DNA of 64,000 bases from an uncultured Muribaculaceae bacterium. Lineage in GTDB: Bacteria > Bacteroidota > Bacteroidia > Bacteroidales > Muribaculaceae. Every line of letters begins with the position of its first letter. Position 1 is the stretch's first letter. Below the pieces are notes generated by a model. It had not been told where the DNA came from. It ran no database searches and saw only the letters and a list, made by a program, of their open reading frames with translations. The stretch is taken from the NCBI GenBank assembly GCA_910579185.1, contig CAJTTG010000003.1:124001-188000 (forward strand), in the 5' to 3' direction. The translations under genes and the position numbers were made by a program. Below are positions 1 through 7,676 of the stretch, in pieces.

Positions 1-873
1 CATAATAGGCACATTAATCTGCATAGGAATATTGAATTTCCGAAGAGTCTCAATTGCTTCTATTGTTTTTTTATGGCTACCTTTAACTGATGTTATAGAG
101 TCATGGACATTTTCGTCCATAGAGTATAGGGATGTCTGTACACTTAAAAGAGGAGTCTTTTGAAATTCATGGAGTAGGGTATCTGTTATTGATGTTAGAT
201 TGGAAAGGACATTTATAGAAAAATTTCTTTTGCGAGCTTCCTGAATGAAGAATAAAAGATTGTCATTTAATGTTGGTTCGCCACCGCTTAATGTAATATT
301 TAAGACGTTCAGTCGTTGACATTGTTCTAATATTTTCAAGAACAAATCAGTTGACATAAATTCTCCTTTAAGATTGCGAGGGTAGTAGCAATGAATACAC
401 TTTTCATTACATACGCTAGAAACGCATAAATGTACTCGCGTTAATCTGGATTTGGCAAACCATTTGTCATTAAATAACGATGTTTCCTCGGAATTCTCAA
501 CGATATCACTTGTGTATGATTTGCAGTTGTCATAGGAGAACCACGAGGAAGAAGATATTTCATTTGTGCTTTTACTGCACAAAACAAAATCGTCTTTGGC
601 TAAATCTATAAAAAATTCTTGTGCATCGTTTTCTAATTCAGACTGAGATATATCGGTGAAGATACGTGATAATGTATCAGAAATTTCATGTAATGATTTT
701 GGAGTGTCCGTTAGAGCTGAATAAAAAACACCTCCCACTTTGGATATAATTCTATCACCAACGCGCTTGCAGCTTTTAGATGCAGTATTATATCCAAAAT
801 TTCTGTTATCTGTTAGATATCCAAACTCGGGATAATCCCTGAATAGAATATACGGAGATTTGCTGAACTTCAT
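1..873 (-). CDS. PqqD-radical SAM peptide maturase (partial, cut by window edge)
   Basis: The reading frame is open for 291 codons from an ATG at 873 to the window edge, so the C-terminus is missing. Residues 1 to about 100 look like a PqqD-type winged-helix domain, which binds RiPP leader peptides. Cys155, Cys159 and Cys162 form the CX3CX2C motif that holds the radical SAM 4Fe-4S cluster. SGGEP follows at residues 196-200, the usual SAM-binding strand. A SPASM-type domain would be expected in the missing part. The gene lies 51 bases downstream of a 37-codon cysteine-rich peptide gene on the same strand, which is the likely substrate. Base composition is much more AT-rich than in the neighbouring relaxase, suggesting separate acquisition. 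Family call is solid. The chemistry it performs is not predictable from what is visible. Confidence 0.88.
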   Translation of the reverse strand, partial: MKFSKSPYILFRDYPEFGYLTDNRNFGYNTASKSCKRVGDRIISKVGGVFYSALTDTPKSLHEISDTLSRIFTDISQSELENDAQEFFIDLAKDDFVLCSKSTNEISSSSWFSYDNCKSYTSDIVENSEETSLFNDKWFAKSRLTRVHLCVSSVCNEKCIHCYYPRNLKGEFMSTDLFLKILEQCQRLNVLNITLSGGEPTLNDNLLFFIQEARKRNFSINVLSNLTSITDTLLHEFQKTPLLSVQTSLYSMDENVHDSITSVKGSHKKTIEAIETLRKFNIPMQINVPIM

Positions 874-876
874 AAT

Positions 877-909
877 AAAAAATGCGGTAGTAATAAGATA
901 CTGCCGCAT
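877..909 (-). terminator. Attenuator-like hairpin between peptide and maturase genes
   Basis: On the minus strand an 11-bp stem (arms 899-909 and 882-892, one A/C mismatch) closes a 6-base loop and runs into six U residues at 882-877. It ends just before the maturase ATG. This resembles an intrinsic terminator. It would let most transcripts stop after the precursor peptide, giving more peptide than enzyme. The role is inferred from position and shape. Confidence 0.6.
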
Positions 910-924
910 AGTATGTAGGGATAA

Positions 925-1038
925 TTAATGTTTACCAGAAGGCTTGGTCGTGCAGGAGGGCCTTCCACAAGGTTTTTTGGAGCAATCTGCCATTTGGAAG
1001 AAGCTCTTTACGAGTACTGTTGGTTTGCTATAGGTCAT
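925..1038 (-). CDS. Candidate RiPP precursor peptide, 37 aa
   Basis: A short frame reads ATG at 1038 to TAA at 925. The N-terminal part (YSKPTVLVKSFFQM) has the Y-x-KP-x-V pattern often seen in leaders of short Bacteroidetes peptides made beside radical SAM genes. The C-terminal half starts at Cys19 and has Cys19, Cys24 and Cys29 at an exact five-residue spacing. Each Cys is followed by a Lys/Arg-Pro step (KKP, RP, TKP), and the peptide ends SGKH. There is no signal peptide. A good promoter lies directly upstream, and the radical SAM maturase lies downstream behind a hairpin. The leader probably lies near residues 1-17 and the core at 18-37. The final class, such as ranthipeptide or sactipeptide, cannot be told from sequence alone. 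Confidence 0.75.
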   Translation of the reverse strand: MTYSKPTVLVKSFFQMADCSKKPCGRPSCTTKPSGKH

Positions 1039-1066
1039 AATTTTAATTTATGAGATTAAACATACG

Positions 1067-1098
1067 CAAATTTAGTGAATTATTCTCATGCACACAAA
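1067..1098 (-). promoter_or_regulatory. Bacteroidetes-type promoter of the peptide operon
   Basis: On the minus strand TTTG (1098-1095) is followed after 20 bases by TAAATTTG (1074-1067), matching the TTTG-N19-21-TAnnTTTG consensus. The peptide ATG is 28 bases further on, so the leader is short. Confidence 0.75.
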
Positions 1099-1238
1099 TA
1101 TTTACCTTCATTTTTTTTGAAAAGAAACCGGCGGAAGCAAGATTTGTTGGGGGGGAGCTGATTTTGATTCAGAACACAAAGGTCGTGGGGAGGTCGGATT
1201 TGTTGATTTTGCAGAGCGAACTCAGGAAATAAGTTGCA

Positions 1239-2996
1239 CTACATTGAGAGTTGAGTGCCGGATTGTTGGTTGTCGATGTGGTCGTAGCGGGATTGCATGC
1301 CGACTTCCCATTCACGGTTAGCGGAGTGGGTGGATGAGGTGTCGCAGGGTATGAGGCGAGCGAGGACGGTGCTTTGATGAGCGATGAAGGCTTTGGCTTG
1401 TTCCGGGGTGTAGTCTGATTGACGGAGAGGGAGAGTGATGCTGCCGGTTGATTTGGCGGTCAACTCCTTGATGCGGTTAGTAAGCGCGGTGGCATCTTCA
1501 TGGGTTATGCGCATGATTGCGAGTTGATGCAGATAACTGTTTGCGGCTTCACCTTGCAGTCTTGCATGGCAACGCAATTCATCGGCAGTCATCGGGTATG
1601 TCGCCGAGAACCCATCGGCTGAGACTACTCTGATTGCTCTACCACCATCGTGCATTTTGATTATGTTGACACTTGCTATCCTTGAACCAATATCGCTTAC
1701 CGGATATTTCTGCAATACGGATTCAAATATCTCGGTTGAGAACATGGTGACGGCTATCCGGATTGCCACATCCTCCCTTTCACTTTCGGGCGAGTTGAAG
1801 TACCATACCGATTGACGTGGTGACATCGTGCGAGTATGCTCTGAACCATCGAACAACCGGATTGACATTATTCCATCCATGCCCGACTTCCGAACCTCCA
1901 TAGAGAACAAGTCGCGGTAAATATCAAGCGGACTTGCCTTTCGCTCCTGCTTCTGCGCGAAGTCAATCAGCTCAGACAGCTTCATCACCTTGCTGCCGTC
2001 AAATGCCATCTTCCGGTTATGGTCAACGATGCCGTAGCCGCGAATCTCACCATTACGGTCTTTCTGAAAATGAATGTCTATGCCGAATTTAGCTTTGAGA
2101 ATGTCAAGCAACTCCGATAGATGCCGCTGTTCTTCCTGCGATAGCGTCTTGCCGTTTGACCCCTTGATTTTACGGATGTCGGGGTTGGCTTTCCGGCGCA
2201 TAATTTTTTTCTTATGACCTTTGTGACCCTTGACATTTTCGACATTTTGAACTTTTCCATCCGCTATGTCTGCCTTGTATTTCCTGATAATCGCATGGAG
2301 TTGTTTTGCGCGTTCTTTCCGGCTATCGTTTTCTTGCGAAAGATGCCTCACTATCTCAGATAATGAGATTGTTGCGGCCTTGACACCTCCGCGAAACAAT
2401 ACATATCCATCCTTCACACGCTCAAATTTATATCCATGTGAGCGGATTATATTGGCGAACTGGCCCTCGGTCAGATAGCCGTAAGAGAACATACGCTGAA
2501 TGTCGCGGTTGATGTCCGATGACAGAATACGGTTAGCGGCGGCATTGAGTCGTGCATAGTCGTGATGATCGGGTATCGGAAAACCGTTTGGCTGTATGCG
2601 TGTGGAAAGTATATGCACATGGTTGTTGTCGGTATCATGGTGGTAGTACACAAAATACGGCTGTCTGCCATATCCGGCTTCAGCCATGAGTTTACGGGCA
2701 AAGTCGGTCAACTCGTCAGCCGACATCACCTGCCCCTTTACCGAGGCGGCGATGTGGAACTGAAAGCGCGTGGTCTTGGTGTTACCGTATGTCCTCGACC
2801 GCTCCTTGAGATATTTCTCAATCTCTCCGGCGCAGTCAAATCCGACCTCATGCAACAGCTCCACCTTGTGGCGCATGGCTGCATCGACATTCTCCATCGC
2901 CATGAGCCGGGCCACACCCTCGGCTACCTTGCGTTCATTATATCCGGCACCGGGGAAGCCTCCGCCGGATACCATGCCAAGTTTCTTGACTATCAT
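1239..2996 (-). CDS. Relaxase/mobilization nuclease
   Basis: This 585-residue protein is a MOBP-like relaxase of the kind carried by Bacteroides mobilizable elements. It would nick oriT and lead the strand during transfer by a helper conjugation system. The metal-binding three-histidine motif is visible as HHDTDNNHVHI (residues 119-129). The N-terminus (MIVKKLGMVSGGG) is typical of this group. The C-terminal half is charged and has no domain I can name. The ATG at 2996 overlaps the mobC stop by four bases (ATGA), so the two are probably translated together. No type IV secretion genes are visible, so transfer would need help from another element. Confidence 0.9.
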   Translation of the reverse strand: MIVKKLGMVSGGGFPGAGYNERKVAEGVARLMAMENVDAAMRHKVELLHEVGFDCAGEIEKYLKERSRTYGNTKTTRFQFHIAASVKGQVMSADELTDFARKLMAEAGYGRQPYFVYYHHDTDNNHVHILSTRIQPNGFPIPDHHDYARLNAAANRILSSDINRDIQRMFSYGYLTEGQFANIIRSHGYKFERVKDGYVLFRGGVKAATISLSEIVRHLSQENDSRKERAKQLHAIIRKYKADIADGKVQNVENVKGHKGHKKKIMRRKANPDIRKIKGSNGKTLSQEEQRHLSELLDILKAKFGIDIHFQKDRNGEIRGYGIVDHNRKMAFDGSKVMKLSELIDFAQKQERKASPLDIYRDLFSMEVRKSGMDGIMSIRLFDGSEHTRTMSPRQSVWYFNSPESEREDVAIRIAVTMFSTEIFESVLQKYPVSDIGSRIASVNIIKMHDGGRAIRVVSADGFSATYPMTADELRCHARLQGEAANSYLHQLAIMRITHEDATALTNRIKELTAKSTGSITLPLRQSDYTPEQAKAFIAHQSTVLARLIPCDTSSTHSANREWEVGMQSRYDHIDNQQSGTQLSM

Positions 2997-3370
2997 AGAC
3001 GCTCTTTGATTTTGATTTGTTTAAGATGCACCCAAATGGCAGACAGGTCATTGCGGAAGAAAACAAACGGTTGAATATCCGAAGCGGACAATCCGTAGGG
3101 CGATACCTTCATGCGCTCGTTAATCTGACGGGCGGTCTGATTGACATTCGTGCCGATTTTTTTCAACTGACGCAGAATAGCGGACAGCAACGCTGTTATC
3201 TCGGAATTTGCAGGCGAAAGCGTAACCTCTCCATTATATAGCAGAGTGGCACAACGAATACAGGCACTAATGTTGCCGTTGAAATGGCTGTCAGCTTTGG
3301 CGCGGATTGCTTTGGCGGTCACTTCATCCACACGAAGCCGTATTATGATGTTCTTATTATTTGATGACAT
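2993..3370 (-). CDS. MobC-like mobilization accessory protein
   Basis: A 125-residue protein lies directly upstream of the relaxase gene and overlaps it by four bases. The N-terminal part resembles a ribbon-helix-helix region (IIIRLRVDEVTAKAIRAKA). It is followed by the KIGTNVNQTARQIN stretch that marks MobC-type relaxosome proteins. These proteins bind near oriT and help the relaxase open the DNA. The start is the only ATG that includes the conserved N-terminus. Its first codons lie inside a 24-bp repeat array that extends upstream, so the protein may bind its own control region; that is inference. Confidence 0.82.
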   Translation of the reverse strand: MSSNNKNIIIRLRVDEVTAKAIRAKADSHFNGNISACIRCATLLYNGEVTLSPANSEITALLSAILRQLKKIGTNVNQTARQINERMKVSPYGLSASDIQPFVFFRNDLSAIWVHLKQIKIKERL

Positions 3371-3417
3371 GATGTTACTATGACTTGATGCTCTGATGTT
3401 CTTATGATATTATGTTT
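3346..3417. repeat. Three tandem 24-bp repeats across the mobC start
   Basis: Units start at 3346, 3370 and 3394. Each begins TGATGTT, continues with a C/A-rich TAT step, and the first two repeat TTGATG at the same internal position. Two further TGATG blocks at 3426 and 3450 keep the 24-base spacing after an 8-base phase shift. The array lies upstream of mobC and runs into its first codons. It may bind MobC or mark oriT. Confidence 0.6.
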
Positions 3418-3553
3418 GTATGTCATGATGCCATAAAGACTATATGTCTTGATGATTGCATATATTGATTTCATGGTCACATGAAATTTTAATCCTTATA
3501 AAAGACTGCGAGTTCCGAGCGGGATTGACCCAACTCTGCGAGGTGGCGGGATT

Positions 3554-3593
3554 GCCGTTGTGGGAACAATCGGCATATCTTGCACTGCAAGAT
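3554..3593. other. Candidate oriT region with two inverted repeats
   Basis: The 305-base gap between the DUF3987 gene and mobC holds two close inverted repeats. The first has GCCGTTGT at 3554-3561 against ACAA-T-CGGC at 3566-3574, with one bulged base. The second is ATCTTGCA-C-TGCAAGAT at 3577-3593, an exact palindrome around one base. Relaxase origins commonly show inverted repeats beside the mobC gene. No nick site can be read with confidence. Confidence 0.4.
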
Positions 3594-3675
3594 TTATACA
3601 CCTAAGAAGTCTGACAAACTCGCTTTATCGCTCCACAAAAAGGGCCTTGTGAAAAATGTCAAAGTGTCGAAAAGG

Positions 3676-5076
3676 TCAAGGGTCACATGACATTTTCGTA
3701 TAGCGTCCGTGTTCCTCTTTTCTGAAAATGGCAGAGTTTTTCAGGAACCGTTTTACTGTGGACTCCGACATTCCGAGTGACCGTCCGAGGTCGATGGCAG
3801 CAGAGGTCCGGAAGTCGTAAGGCAAACCGTCCAACAATTCTGATTGCCGTTTGTCAAGATTGCCGGATAATGAGATGCGGATGACGCGGTTTTCCATCTC
3901 ACGGAAATACTCAACCAACTCAATAGCCGCCTCCGCGCTCCCGGTATCTATCATTGACGACGATTCTTCATTGCAAATATTCTTCATTATCCGGATGATC
4001 AGGCAGAAGCGTATGAGATAGGTCTCAAGTTTACCACATACTGCTTTCTCCGCTTCCGACTCGGTGGCTGTATAAATAGCATTGTTGACGCTCTCTTTCC
4101 ATTTGCACAGTTTTCTATGAGCTTCAAGGGAGAAGGTCAGTTCTATTGGCTGTTCTTTTCCCTTGAAGTCAAAAGTAACGAGTTTGCGAATTATATGGTC
4201 CCATTGCTCCATTACGCCATCCGGCATACGGTCAGATCCCCATGTCGGCATATTGGTAATGTCGGGATAAACTTTAAGAAAGCGGGAGGAAAAGCCGTTG
4301 ACAACGCGCTCGCCACCGAATTGCTTTGCAAGCCGTCCCGGTTGGGTACTTCCGATGATGGAGCAATAGGGATTCGGCAGAAAGATGTGTTCATCAGCAG
4401 ATTTCCGGATATATTTGAACGGTGTGCCACTGAACGCGCTGAGGAAATAGCTTTCATCCGAACTATTGTAGCGATTGAAGTTAGCGAACAGGCTTTCAAG
4501 TTCATCGCTGTAAAGGATCACGCCCTGCGGATTGTCGCGCATGGCACCGATCAACGCCTCGATGGTCGCATCAACAACCACATGACACCTGCGTCTCGGT
4601 CGCTCCATATCTTCTGGCAAAGACAGTGCAGCACGCTCTTTCGGAGATTTTGCCTCCCATTGCTTGTAGGCTTTGAGTTGGGCGCAATATTCCCGGTCAT
4701 ATTCATGGTCGAGGTTGAGCAGGGGCGAAAGGGCGAGTCTGAGCGGAGGAGTCTTGCCGCAACTCGGATAACCGACAAGTGCCACATACATAATCGGTCG
4801 CTCAACCCACGTTGCCGAGAAGCGCACACTCCAACGGTTTCCCATCGCTGCCGCAAAAGTGGTGAACATAGACGCGGCTATGAAGTTAACATTGAAATGT
4901 TCATACTCAACCAACGCTTCCACAATATTGCGGATAGCCGAAGGAAATACACTTAGAGGGAAAGAGGGTACAACCTTTTGCGGCTTACGCTGAGGCTCTA
5001 TGGGCTCATCCTCATACAACCCACAAGCCGGACGCGGTGGCATCCTGCGGTTATGATAATAAGCAGCCATCACCAT
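3676..5076 (-). CDS. DUF3987 family protein (primase/helicase-like ATPase)
   Basis: This 466-residue protein has a Walker A-like loop, GYPSCGKTPPL, near residue 100. Around it is the extended DUF3987 region found in replication or mobilization proteins of Bacteroides integrative elements. Such proteins are thought to be ATPases of the RepA/primase-helicase group that help the excised circle replicate. The C-terminal 50 residues look like a helix-turn-helix (LGRSLGMSESTVKRFL). Its ATG at 5076 overlaps the stop of the small HTH gene upstream by 7 bases, so the two form an operon. The exact activity is not established from sequence. Confidence 0.8.
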   Translation of the reverse strand: MVMAAYYHNRRMPPRPACGLYEDEPIEPQRKPQKVVPSFPLSVFPSAIRNIVEALVEYEHFNVNFIAASMFTTFAAAMGNRWSVRFSATWVERPIMYVALVGYPSCGKTPPLRLALSPLLNLDHEYDREYCAQLKAYKQWEAKSPKERAALSLPEDMERPRRRCHVVVDATIEALIGAMRDNPQGVILYSDELESLFANFNRYNSSDESYFLSAFSGTPFKYIRKSADEHIFLPNPYCSIIGSTQPGRLAKQFGGERVVNGFSSRFLKVYPDITNMPTWGSDRMPDGVMEQWDHIIRKLVTFDFKGKEQPIELTFSLEAHRKLCKWKESVNNAIYTATESEAEKAVCGKLETYLIRFCLIIRIMKNICNEESSSMIDTGSAEAAIELVEYFREMENRVIRISLSGNLDKRQSELLDGLPYDFRTSAAIDLGRSLGMSESTVKRFLKNSAIFRKEEHGRYTKMSCDP

Positions 5077-5432
5077 CCAGATTTAGGTTTGCGACGCATG
5101 GATGATTTCATCTCGGCAAGAATCTCGCCTGATGATTTGGAGCCATCGCAGGCGTGTTGTTCCTGCCAAGCGATAAGTTCCGAAGGACGGAATTCCAGCA
5201 TTTTTCCTACTTTGTAGTGTGGCAGTACACCATCTCGTACCATGTGATACACCGTCGATTTCTTACGACGGAGAATTTTGCAAGCCTCGTCGATGCCAAC
5301 AAGACGGTTGTCAGTCTCAGACGGTTTCATGCCGATAGCCTCTTTCACGAGTGATTTCAGTCCCTCGATTTCGTTAATCAGACTGCCCACCAGATGCGGG
5401 AGCGAGTCAAATGAAGGATTTGAATTTTCCAT
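5070..5432 (-). CDS. Excisionase-family helix-turn-helix protein
   Basis: A 120-residue protein with a coiled N-terminal part and a MerR/excisionase-type HTH at residues about 45-95 (GIDEACKILRRKKSTVYHMVRDGVLPHYKVGKM). In Bacteroides mobile elements such proteins act as recombination directionality factors or regulators of the replication and excision genes. It is first in a two-gene operon with the DUF3987 gene. A TAATTTTG -7 motif lies at 5463-5456 on the minus strand, 24 bases before the ATG. Confidence 0.8.
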   Translation of the reverse strand: MENSNPSFDSLPHLVGSLINEIEGLKSLVKEAIGMKPSETDNRLVGIDEACKILRRKKSTVYHMVRDGVLPHYKVGKMLEFRPSELIAWQEQHACDGSKSSGEILAEMKSSMRRKPKSGW

Positions 5433-5455
5433 ATTTTGTGTTTTAGAATTTGTCG

Positions 5456-5463
5456 CAAAATTA
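5456..5463 (-). promoter_or_regulatory. -7 element before the HTH-DUF3987 operon
   Basis: TAATTTTG on the minus strand fits TAnnTTTG. No good TTTG is present 19-21 bases upstream, so strength is uncertain. Confidence 0.45.
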
Positions 5464-5532
5464 TAGGTATCGGCAATGGTGAGCCGGTGAGGTGAACGGT
5501 TATTTTGCTGATTGGTAGACTTTCACCGATTT

Positions 5533-6222
5533 TTAACAGATGCCGAGTTTCTTGGCAAGCGGATAAGGTGGCAGAGGCAGACGTGGCTCGACTTTAGGGA
5601 GAGTGAAAGCACCCTCATCCGAAGAAAGTTTTTTGGCTATGGTGCTTATCTCGACATCAGCGAGTTGCCACGGAAATTGTGATTTCAGAAATTCGGCCAT
5701 CATGGTATTGGGTATTTTAAGCCGTTTGGCGATATTCCAGCCGAAATGATACACGTCATGTGTGCGAAATTTTGAGATACGGCGATTTACTGCGGTCTGC
5801 CGAGTTGATTCTCCAAGAATAAAGGCTTTCAGACTGTTGTCAAGAGACATCAGCTCCTCATTGGTCAGTACTCCGGCAAATGTCCCCAGAGTATTTGCTA
5901 TCACCTCCTGCGCTTTGGGAGTGTCGAGCGGAGACACTTCCTCTGCTACATTGATTGCCGTTCCCTCTGATTGTTCGACTGCTTTATCCATTCTGCGCTT
6001 GAATGATATAACGCTTAATGGTTCTCTTACAAGTGGGATAATGAAGAATCGTATGCCATAATCGACAGAAAGATAGCTTAGTGTGAACATAAGAAAAGTT
6101 ATGAGCGAGGAACTAACCGATGTTGATAGAGTAGCATTACCAGATGCGAAACCAACGGAGACAGCCTTACCTGCGATGCAGACAAGGGCTATTGTACGGA
6201 TTGAATTCAAATGTGTGTTCAT
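5533..6222 (-). CDS. Hypothetical membrane protein of the mobile element
   Basis: I do not recognise this 229-residue protein. Two hydrophobic segments lie in the first 65 residues (around IALVCIAGKAV and ITFLMFTLSYL). They are followed by a soluble C-terminal region rich in charged residues. The start is placed at the ATG at 6222; an earlier in-frame TTG at 6252 overlaps the -7 element at 6257-6250 and is unlikely. The gene stands alone between the HTH-DUF3987 operon and the integrase, so it is probably element-specific. Confidence 0.6.
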   Translation of the reverse strand: MNTHLNSIRTIALVCIAGKAVSVGFASGNATLSTSVSSSLITFLMFTLSYLSVDYGIRFFIIPLVREPLSVISFKRRMDKAVEQSEGTAINVAEEVSPLDTPKAQEVIANTLGTFAGVLTNEELMSLDNSLKAFILGESTRQTAVNRRISKFRTHDVYHFGWNIAKRLKIPNTMMAEFLKSQFPWQLADVEISTIAKKLSSDEGAFTLPKVEPRLPLPPYPLAKKLGIC

Positions 6223-6249
6223 GGGGATAAAATCTATTGTTTTATCCTG

Positions 6250-6257
6250 CAAAAGTA
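6250..6257 (-). promoter_or_regulatory. -7 element before the membrane protein gene
   Basis: TACTTTTG on the minus strand fits TAnnTTTG and sits 27 bases before the ATG at 6222. This favours that start over the upstream TTG. Confidence 0.5.
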
Positions 6258-6466
6258 TAATGTACCGATTGCTAAATACGAAATTTTGGACACAAATTTC
6301 ATCCTGTAATGTCCTTTTTTAACAACCGTATTACTAACATGAACTAAAATGGAATAATATGGAAACCAATGGTTTATTGTCATACAACTGTGTCACCGGA
6401 TAGAAGTCACAAGATGTGAAAACAGCAACCATGGTCCGCACTGATCCACGGTTGCGGTTGATGAGT

Positions 6467-7576
6467 TTATGTGAGTTTTATGCGACCAACCGTGTCGCGT
6501 TTGGTGGAGTCAACCAATCGGGCGTAAATTTGCGTCGTAGTGACGTTGGCATGGTCGAGCATTTTGCTTACTGTATATATATCAGTACCGGCGGCGAGTT
6601 GGAGAGTGGCGAATGTATCGCGGAAACGGTGGAATGTTATCCGCTTTGTGATACCTGCCGCTTTCAGCCATTTCTTCAGCGGTTCCTGCGTCATCGAGCG
6701 GTTGAATCCCTTGAAAACAATTCCTTTGTCACGTTCTCCGCACAATGCCAGCATCTCCGGACTGAGAGGGTGGATAGATTCTTTCTGCGTTTTCTGAATA
6801 CGGATGAACATAGCCATCTCGCCATCGGCATCAGGGCGTATGTCCTCCCACCTTAATTTGAGTATATCGCTTATTCGCAACCCGGTAAGGATAGAGAATA
6901 GCGAGGCCGCTTTCAGTATTGGTTTCTCGCATGGTGTGGCGGCAAGCAACTTCACTTCATCGGCAGTGAGAAAATTCTTCTTTACCTCCTCATATTCAAT
7001 ATCCTCAATGAAGTCGTTGAGATTCTCTTTCAGTAACCGTTCCTTGTACGCCTCTTTCAACAGGGCGCGGAATGTTGACCAGTATCCGGCCGCTGAATTA
7101 CGTGTGATAGTCAGCTTAGGGTGGCGCAGCTGTTTTGCGGTAAGCAGATACTCCCGGAATTTGCTGCATAACTCTATGGTGATATCACCGAATGAGCATT
7201 TCCCTTTGACAAATCTCTCGAAGTGGCGATAGACGATGATCCACTTGTCATAATGTTTTTTCGCTTTCTCCTCAAAATACAGTAGGAAGTCGGCTTTCGG
7301 CTGTTCGCGGTCGAGGAATCCGAACTCATTGTTTATGACCGCCTCCTGACGGCGGCAACGTATTATCTCGGCACGCATCAGTATAGAGTCGTTGTATTCG
7401 CGCTGATATTTGTTTCGCGGATTGGCGAAGATGTAAAATCCCAGATATTCGCGGCGCGACATCTTCATGGTTCTCGGGTTGCGTATCGCCGGGTAGTAGT
7501 CGAGGTACAGCGACAGGCGTTCGTTCTTTATCGGACGCTGACGTAGGCTGACTTTTGAACAGGTAGATGGTAACAT
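6467..7576 (-). CDS. Tyrosine recombinase (integrase)
   Basis: This 369-residue protein has the layout of Bacteroidetes integrases: an N-terminal arm-binding region, a SAM-like core-binding domain (about residues 85-190), and a catalytic domain. Catalytic residues are visible: Arg in TGLRISDILKL, His-x-x-Arg in HRFRDTF, His in LDHANVTTTQ and Tyr in IYARL. It would integrate and excise the element. A TAGTTTTG -7 motif lies 35 bases upstream. It follows the four-HTH gene on the same strand at about 100 bases. Confidence 0.92.
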   Translation of the reverse strand: MLPSTCSKVSLRQRPIKNERLSLYLDYYPAIRNPRTMKMSRREYLGFYIFANPRNKYQREYNDSILMRAEIIRCRRQEAVINNEFGFLDREQPKADFLLYFEEKAKKHYDKWIIVYRHFERFVKGKCSFGDITIELCSKFREYLLTAKQLRHPKLTITRNSAAGYWSTFRALLKEAYKERLLKENLNDFIEDIEYEEVKKNFLTADEVKLLAATPCEKPILKAASLFSILTGLRISDILKLRWEDIRPDADGEMAMFIRIQKTQKESIHPLSPEMLALCGERDKGIVFKGFNRSMTQEPLKKWLKAAGITKRITFHRFRDTFATLQLAAGTDIYTVSKMLDHANVTTTQIYARLVDSTKRDTVGRIKLT

Positions 7577-7610
7577 GGTTGTATTTCTTGTTTGTTGATT
7601 ATTCGTGATG

Positions 7611-7618
7611 CAAAACTA
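7611..7618 (-). promoter_or_regulatory. -7 element before the integrase gene
   Basis: TAGTTTTG on the minus strand fits TAnnTTTG. A matching TTTG at the right distance is not visible. Confidence 0.4.
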
Positions 7619-7676
7619 TATAAAAGGTTGATGGTGAAATGGTGATGATAATACCACCTGTACCGCTCACCGATTT

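Noticed and set aside
1050..1232. A 60-codon rightward frame in the gap between the peptide gene and the relaxase
   Set aside because: It overlaps the promoter of the peptide gene on the other strand, is rich in Phe and Lys, and has no promoter or homology that I can see.
6223..6252. TTG start of the element membrane protein
   Set aside because: It overlaps the -7 element at 6250-6257; the ATG at 6222 is better placed.
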